Origin: Liolophura sinensis
Lineage: Eukaryota > Mollusca > Polyplacophora > Chitonida > Chitonidae
DNA length: 64,000 bases
NCBI RefSeq assembly: GCF_032854445.1
Contig: NC_088303.1
Span: 23,725,265 to 23,789,264 of the forward strand
Reading direction: 5' to 3'
Every line of letters starts with the position of its first letter. Position 1 is the stretch's first letter. Below the pieces are notes generated by a model. The model was not told the origin of the DNA. It saw nothing but the letters and a program-made list of their open reading frames with translations, and made no database searches. Positions 58,015 through 64,000 of the stretch are shown piece by piece. The translations under genes were made by a program, and so were the position numbers.

Positions 58015-58619
58015 CAAGAGAGAATTACCTGGAGTATTTCTGCGGAACGGCAAATAACCTGTGCCAATGATAAAATTAAACAACAACTCTCTTCGGGTGA
58101 TTTCCTTGAGAACATTAACCAGTCATCGGCTTAGCCTGTCATTTTTTCCCATCTGCATGCAACCATGAGAAACAGTAAACTTTTCATTAACTCTTCGTAC
58201 AGCCATGTATCTGATATATCCAACAGTACTTTTGAGGTTTTTTGCAGAGAATCATTCATGTTGTACTTGTAACGGAAACAGTGTGTGAGAATTTGTGATA
58301 ATATGCACTGATATTACTGCCATATTTGTAATCATTCAATTTTTTATTAAATATATACAAGCAAATGCATTACTCTTTTTTTTTCCTTTTTATTCTCTTC
58401 TTTTTCCTTCGCCCTGTTACTTGCTGACTTGTGTCCAACGCGGACATTATAAATTGAGGCAAATAGAACACTGGAGCTAAATATTTGTGAGTAAATAATG
58501 TGAGCATCAGCAATCAGCAATTCCTTTGTTCGTGTCATCTATGCTACGCGCATTAAATCTAGCTTTTAAGCCTGACTGCGGTAGATCTGGGGGTAAAATG
58601 AGCATAGTTCTTCTCTTGA

Positions 58620-59117
58620 GTGAATATGGGCGGGTTGCCCTGGATCACCAAGTTCATCCACGTCATTGTGTCAAATTCCGCTAAACAAGAGACAAGGGAC
58701 TGTACATTCATAACGTTGAACAACCGCGCCGGGTCTAATTTCAACAGTTGTAATCAAAGGGCAACTGAAGCTCGGTATATACGAGATCTTAAACGTAATC
58801 AAAGGGCGACTGAAGCTCGGTATATACGAGATCTTAAACGTAATCAAAGGGCGACTGAAGCTCGGTATATACGAGATCTTAAACGTAATCAAAGGGCGAC
58901 TGAAGCTCGATATATACAAGATCTTAAACGTAATCAAAGGGCGACTGAAGCTCGGTATATACGAGATCTTAAACTCGAGGCGGGTCCTAAGTGCGAAATA
59001 TTCACTCGACTCGATTGGAGTTGTACTCCAATCGTTACATGTATGCCGGTCAATTTTGAAATGGCATGGCCCTCAGTGATTTGGACCAACTCCGTACTAC
59101 CAGTTGAGTTAAGCTGA
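58620..59117 (+). CDS. 165-codon open frame with five 15-residue repeats
   Basis: The frame opens MNMGGLPWITKFIHVIVS and holds five near-identical copies of NQRATEARYIRDLKR, then about 47 unique residues. The repeat peptide is strongly charged and would suit an amphipathic helix. The repeat unit is 45 bp, so the array keeps both strands open, which weakens the case for coding. No splice site, promoter or family match was seen. It may be a real small protein or a minisatellite in noncoding DNA. Confidence 0.25.
   Translation: MNMGGLPWITKFIHVIVSNSAKQETRDCTFITLNNRAGSNFNSCNQRATEARYIRDLKRNQRATEARYIRDLKRNQRATEARYIRDLKRNQRATEARYIQDLKRNQRATEARYIRDLKLEAGPKCEIFTRLDWSCTPIVTCMPVNFEMAWPSVIWTNSVLPVELS
58752..58974. 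repeat. 45-bp minisatellite, five copies
   Basis: Units start at 58752, 58797, 58842, 58887 and 58932 with 'aatcaaagggcgactgaagc'. Only one or two bases vary per unit, so the array is young. Confidence 0.95.
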
Positions 59118-59640
59118 GTCACGTATTAAGCTCTTGTTTCTGCCGAGCTTAAGATACATCTTTTTGATTAGTGACAACGTACGAACTAGTATAGTGCACA
59201 ATTTGGACACTTCCGTTCATTCGCATCGACCATTCCTTGCGTCTTCCCTAATCATAGAAAAATATTGACTGCTTCTCATATTTAACTTCGTCTTGATTTC
59301 TCTCTTTATATACTTTCTTGTCCGTTGCTGGTTTAAGTTGAACATTGTCTTTAAAGTTGATCTGAGATTATTGACCCCAACGTTCATTATGGTTGACGAA
59401 TGGGTGCCATGGGTGGAACACACTTTTAGCGTCTTTTATCGTTTGGTCGTTTATGATCAGATTGTTTTACATTTTGTTATGAAAGTGTACTGTACTATAG
59501 ACGTCTCTACGTTAAAATATTTACCAGAGATTTCCTTGGTAACCATTCAGTATATCTTACAGCTCCGAAGATAGCGTGTACATTAAAGGCAATTTACAGA
59601 AAAATAATGTCTAGTTATGGAAAATGTTAAATCTACCATA
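59118..59640. other. No gene seen
   Basis: A 93-codon + frame (59293-59574) is hydrophobic but has no recognised domain or splice signal. Confidence 0.4.
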
Positions 59641-59684
59641 TCATCTACCATATCGATAATGGGAAGTGATGACACGATACTACA

Positions 59685-59850
59685 ACGCCATGGAATGATA
59701 TTATGAAGCGACGGAACAATGCTTGCATACGTCGCTTCATAGTATCGTGGTATCGCTTCGTCCCATCGTTCCATCGCTTGGCAGTATCGTTTCATCGCTT
59801 CGCACGATCGTTCCATCGCTTCGTTCGACCGTTTCATCGACATTACTGTT
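59685..59850. repeat. Fold-back plus 21-bp minisatellite
   Basis: 59694-59712 and 59731-59749 are inverted copies (17 of 19 pairs, with a perfect 'gaagcgacg' core), followed by 21-bp units 'cgtttcatcgcttcgcacg' to about 59845. The minus strand reads as heptads of the form MxRxxEA. Confidence 0.75.
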
Positions 59851-60519
59851 GTATTATGGGTTTTTTTCATACTTAGCTGAACGGTCGTTTAGACTTCAAG
59901 TCTTTATTCATTATAACAGTTACTTGTACATACATACGCTAATGTGAAAATGATATCATTTCTAGTTTCTGTTTTATGTACTATTACTTTAAAAGAATAG
60001 TAAATAATTGACACTACTTTATCAGATAATGTTTGTTATTTACTTGCCTCTGTCAAAAGTTTAATCTATTTCACTGATGTTATAACAGTTTATTTCACAT
60101 CTATAGTCGGAAACAGTGACTGGTTTTAGCGGTGGAAGCCATTATGGTTCTGGCAAATAAGCCTACTCTTTTCTTAAAGAGGGCTCTTATTTCATGAAGC
60201 TAATACTAGAATACCCTTAGTTCAAAGTTATCATTTTGCTATTTTATTTTTGTATGAATAAGTAAAACATCATAGTGAAATGACTGATTGTTCGTGAGAA
60301 ATGTTGTGAAAAAGGCGAAACTTTTGTTATGGTCGAAGACATATATCCATTTGCCTGACTGAGACACCGAATGGCGCTGTTTGTTTTGAGCGCTTGATTC
60401 AATCATTGTGATACCTGGCAAATAGTCACACGTAACAGACATGACCGGTGAAAGGCGCCCTCTCGTCAATTTACCTAAGTTACAGCTTTATTCTAACTGC
60501 ATGTAAATGCTTAAATATT
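59851..60519. other. No gene seen; old repeat at about 60390-60530
   Basis: The segment at about 60390-60530 resembles 7740-7890. Nothing else is supported. Confidence 0.4.
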
Positions 60520-60645
60520 AGCAATTTGCTGTTTTACGACGTATTCAAGAATAGTTCACTTATACGACGGCGGCCAGCAGTATGGTGGAAGGAAACCAGA
60601 CAGAGCCCGGGAACTCACAACCATCCACAGGCTGATGACAGACGT
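60520..60645 (-). repeat. SINE family A, partial
   Basis: 'gttttacgacgtattcaag', 'cttatacgacggcggccagc' and 'catccacaggctgatgacag' in reverse orientation. Confidence 0.8.
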
Positions 60646-61486
60646 TGAGCACTGAAATATACACCAGTCAATAGGCCTATTCGCTATGTTGTGATATATT
60701 GATAAATATGCAAATATAATTTTTTTGTACACAATATACAATATGCACTGTAAACTTAAATCAATTCTCAATGAAAAGCCTATAAATAAAGCTTTGATTT
60801 GGCGGGTTATAATGGGGAAGTGGCCCTAAAGCCATGCAGTATTTCAACAACTCTCATCACATAGTACACAACATGATGAGTAACTCACTTCAGGGAGAAA
60901 GCTCCACGGCGCAAGACTAATACGTCGATCGGCCTCTGATTTTGCATGTATAAATCAGAATGTGTCTGTTTGAATCTACTAGTTTACTGGCTACAGCGTA
61001 GTTTCAATTCCTCTATACTTACCCTGTTTAACGAACGGGTCATGTTACCCTATACTTATTTTTCGGGTAAACGTAAGGTAAAAATGCAATCAATCGATAC
61101 ATGTATGGGATATATCCACCTGAATAATTGAACTCTAGGAATATTGCCTTGAAATCATACTAAGCATCAGTGTACACGATGCAGGTAAGTAAATGTCTGC
61201 ACCTGTTTTAATATCGGGTTGCCAGCTTTTAATACCCGTAATAACATACTGAACAAAAGAAAAAACTTCACAGTTGGAGAAATAAATCATTATATTGAAA
61301 ATGGGTAGTACAGTGTAGTTAACATGGGTGAATACGATGTTGACCATTGCAATTTTGGTGAACCACACGACGTGCATGCGACACACTCTTTTGTGGAAAC
61401 ACAACCCTGCTCTTGTGCGAGGTGACGTCAACACAATTTCATGTGGTGGAGCATCAAGAGCATCAAGACGTCAAGAATTTGCTGGT
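60646..61486. other. No gene seen
   Basis: No exon or repeat could be supported on either strand. Confidence 0.45.
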
Positions 61487-61641
61487 GATAAATAGAGATT
61501 ATCATCACACTGTGCTGATCTGCATCGTCGCATCTGCTCGAGTTCTCTGCGGTTGCATACCGCATACGGCGATGCAACCGCAGAGAACTCGAGCAGATGC
61601 GACGATGCAGATCAGCACAGTGTGATGATAATCTATTTATC
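61487..61641. repeat. Near-perfect 155-bp palindrome
   Basis: Left arm 61487-61558 and right arm 61572-61641 are reverse complements over 70 bp, apart from a 2-nt indel near the outer end; the loop is 13 nt. The arms are of mixed base composition ('ctgcatcgtcgcatctgctc'), so this is not a simple-sequence artefact. An RNA read from either strand would fold into a ~70-bp hairpin. Confidence 0.97.
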
Positions 61642-62125
61642 ATATACCTTCTATTTACACTAATTTGTGGGGCATAAAATCCAGATATTTCTTCAGACTA
61701 CTTTGCTTAGCGTATAGTGCCTGGCAGTGCACAGGCCGTCATGACGCTCACAAACTATTACGCGCACAAGGATTGCGTTCTAAGTATAGCATATTTCAAA
61801 ATAGTTGACCACCGCAGAAGACACAAACAGTGGGTTAAAAAAAATGAAAATAAAACAAAGACTCGAAAAACCGTGGAAATATTATTTATACAACATCAAG
61901 TAAGTATAGCTGGCTTTTCGAAACACAGATGCTATCTGTAGCGTTTATATAAACATCATCTCAAACCTGACAAGTGACATTTTGAAATTGAGTATAGCAG
62001 CTGTAAAGTGCGCTAAAAAATCAGGTCAACCACCAATTTTAGAAGTGATTTAATCACATGTGGATGACTGAAAGTTCTATAAGCTTGCTGAAGTCTCTGT
62101 GAGTTCTTGAAAGAGTTTGTCAATA
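61642..62125. other. Spacer before the recombinase element
   Basis: No exon was supported. It may contain the 3' noncoding part of the Crypton. Confidence 0.4.
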
Positions 62126-62128
62126 AAG

Positions 62129-63621
62129 TTAATGGGCAGCTGATCCGTGGCAGAAATTGAGGTGGAACGTGCAATTTGAGAAGGATGCACCCTGGAAAAT
62201 ACCGGCAGTTGTACGTGTTCTAGTGGCATGGTTTACATTGTGTGTGAAATTCTGTGAAACAAATAGATCATTCTGTACTGTTGAAGATGATGGGACCGCT
62301 GCATCAATTTCTGTGGATGTACTGGGTTGGGAAGGAAGAGTTACGCTCATAGCGGAAGGCTGTGTGACTGGTGCATTTGAAATGATGTGGCTCATCTTTC
62401 CCTGCATACCATGCGAAGCAACAGCGTAATTATTTATACTTGCAACATTTTTGTGGCCAGTGAGTTGCATAATAGTCTTGGGAGCTACGCCAGCATGAAG
62501 GAGACGGGTACATGTTGTTGTGCGGGCACTGTAGTTTGTCAAACGGCCAGGTAAGTTCGTTCTTTTTGCCATGGTTTTCAAAATTGATTTTAGGGTGTGC
62601 TCTCCCATTGGTTGACATTTGTACCATACATTACTGCAAGCTTTTCTTCTGTAATTGATGCCGAGGTAAAATGGACTGTCGGCTGTGCACATTTTTGGTG
62701 GCCTGTGGTCCTTGTAGGCTTTGTACGCCTCTACCAGGCAGTCATCCTTGTTATCCAGCGCAAATTGTTTCGGCTGGAAGGGGCGGGCATACATGTTTGG
62801 GTTTTCACCACTCCTAGTTTATTGTCGCGCTCATTGTACTCCAAGTATTCTGTCCCCTGTTCATCACATTTTAAGGTCACATCTCCCCATCTGAGTTTAC
62901 TATTTTCTTCCCCTCCACGAAGGCCAAAATGAAGGGAATTCATCAACAATATTTTGTTGACAAGTGCGCGCAGACTATGGTTCCCTATTACCTTATTTTC
63001 CTTCAGTATGCATTCCTCATTTTCTGTCAGTGGCACAGCTTTGTTTGGTCTGTTCCCTTTGCCTTTCTGTTTGAACTCCTTGCGTTTTGAAGCAAGGATG
63101 TCACGCGAGGTTTGAAACTCTTTGTCAAAAATCGAGCTATATGCATAGTTATGCTCACGTAGACAGCGTTCTATGACCCTGTGGTAACTGGTCAGAGTGT
63201 CTGGTTCATACTCGCTACCGTCGTGTTTTCTCAGGGAAAGAAGGAACGATCCAACGTAATTGTTCAACTGGACGGGTGGTATGTCCTCAATTTCCCGATC
63301 ATCTTCGCGAGGAAAGGTTCACAGGAATCCAGAAAATATTCTGACTACGCTTTCCGTCTTCCGGACAGTGTTTTTGTTCCTCATTGAAACGACAAACTCT
63401 GATTTCTCCCTCTCACCGCATTCAACGAAAGTTGGCCTCCTGTTCGGAAATGACGCCCGTTTTAGGTGGTTGTCATGGGCCTCGGTGACCAAAATTTCCT
63501 GTTCGAAAGCATCTACTCTAGCAAGAAAATCACCGTCATAGTCGGATAGCTGCTCACTGTCCCTGTCCGACCAAAATCCGAGTTCAAAATTTGGCATGTC
63601 TGAGCTATTCTCAGCTTCCAT
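62129..63621 (-). mobile_element. Crypton-type tyrosine recombinase element, disrupted
   Basis: From ATG at 63621 the minus strand reads an acidic amino part (MEAENSSDMPNFELGFWSD), a SAM-like/core-binding part (PPVQLNNYVGSFLLSLRKHD, EYEPDTLTSYHRVIERCLRE) and a catalytic part: HFGLRGGEE with the first Arg, LTNYSARTTTCTRLLHAGV with the second Arg, IMQLTGHKNVASINNYA with the GHKN box and the nucleophile Tyr. The order and the QLTGHKN..SINxY block match the KIAA1958/ZMYM-like recombinases derived from Cryptons, DNA transposons that use a tyrosine recombinase. Length is about 498 codons. One TGA (63319-63321) and one frame change (about 62818, equal to one lost base) interrupt it, so this copy is probably inactive unless these are sequencing errors. 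The usual HxxR is YSAR here. No inverted repeats are expected for Cryptons, and the outer ends could not be set. Confidence 0.8.
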
Positions 63622-64000
63622 AATGGCGTGGTTTGCACTGGTAACACTAACAGTAGGCCTATAGCACAGTTCCAAAGGTAAACAGTTTAACAATTCGGAA
63701 ATCCAGAAATACTAAAGGAGCAAAAACAAACATTTGAGAGGAGAACGAAGAGGAAAAGGTGAATTTAAATATTTACAGGAGAAAACTTTATGTGCAGATG
63801 ACTTGCAAATGTCTCGAGCTAGAAATCTGGCCTGAATCGACATCAACAGCTGTCAGCGTTGCGGAATGTAATTTGACGCCAAAAATCATGAAGCAGACGA
63901 CACAAAAAAATGACGAAAATATTTGATTATAACCTTTTTGCCCATAATGTTGGCATGTAGACAGTGTAGAAAAAAATTTATTAGTTTTTCTGGGTCTTAA
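63622..64000. other. Upstream flank of the Crypton
   Basis: A/T-rich, no exon seen. The 5' noncoding part of the element may lie here. Confidence 0.4.

Noticed and set aside
61413-61643. Two ~70-codon frames on opposite strands at 61.4-61.6 kb
   Set aside because: They are mirror readings of the palindrome arms.
1-64000. LTR retroelements, Polinton-like or other capsid-bearing elements
   Set aside because: No gag, protease, integrase, capsid or envelope-like reading and no paired long direct repeats were noticed. The reverse-transcriptase remnants are LINE type.

Overview
The window is eukaryotic, intron-rich genomic DNA with about 64 kb of spliced genes, dispersed tRNA-derived SINEs, LINE remnants and minisatellites. 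The SINE families (tails such as AAATAAATAAAT or CACTCACTCACT after a shared 'gagtacgrcgta' core) and the gene types point to a marine lophotrochozoan, most likely a mollusc. That is inference from repeat style; no species can be named from the sequence alone.

Layout. 0-20 kb is mostly repeats: a 21-bp minisatellite (1.3 kb), the last two exons of a small Cys-rich secreted protein (1.87-3.08 kb, + strand), a degenerate ~45-bp satellite (3.4-4.4 kb), SINEs, a LINE 3' remnant (7.1-7.5 kb) and old unclassified repeats. At 20.3 kb lies the decayed first exon of a RecQ-like helicase. From 33.4 kb down to 21.8 kb (- strand) there is a well-resolved gene of at least 11 exons: signal peptide, furin-like site, three thrombospondin type 1 repeats, one Ig domain, one EGF domain, one transmembrane helix, a 26-nt microexon and a long Ser-rich cytoplasmic tail with two DPF motifs. 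Nearly all its extracellular exons join in phase 1.

35-58 kb holds four two-exon caveolin genes, each encoding 126 residues: three on the - strand (35.5-37.2, 48.8-49.7 and 54.1-55.0 kb) and one on the + strand (56.5-58.0 kb). The last two are divergent. All four have a TATA-like box, a 57-nt first exon and a 324-nt second exon. Their exon 2 sequences are mosaics that suggest gene conversion. Between copies 1 and 2 lie a dead Jockey-like LINE (38.7-40.5 kb), an unexplained coding-like segment abutting it, a possible 71-residue secreted peptide gene (43.2-43.8 kb) and a ~51-bp minisatellite (44.4-45.6 kb).

58-64 kb carries a 5 x 45-bp repeat inside a 165-codon frame, a second 21-bp repeat, a near-perfect ~155-bp palindrome (61.49-61.64 kb) and a Crypton-type tyrosine recombinase (62.1-63.6 kb, - strand) with one internal stop and one frame change. 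No rRNA, functional tRNA, CRISPR, LTR element or bacterial-type operon was seen. The most notable content is the caveolin cluster and the TSP1-Ig-EGF transmembrane gene; caveolins shape plasma-membrane caveolae and the other protein looks like a cell-surface ligand or receptor, but nothing in the sequence links the two functionally.
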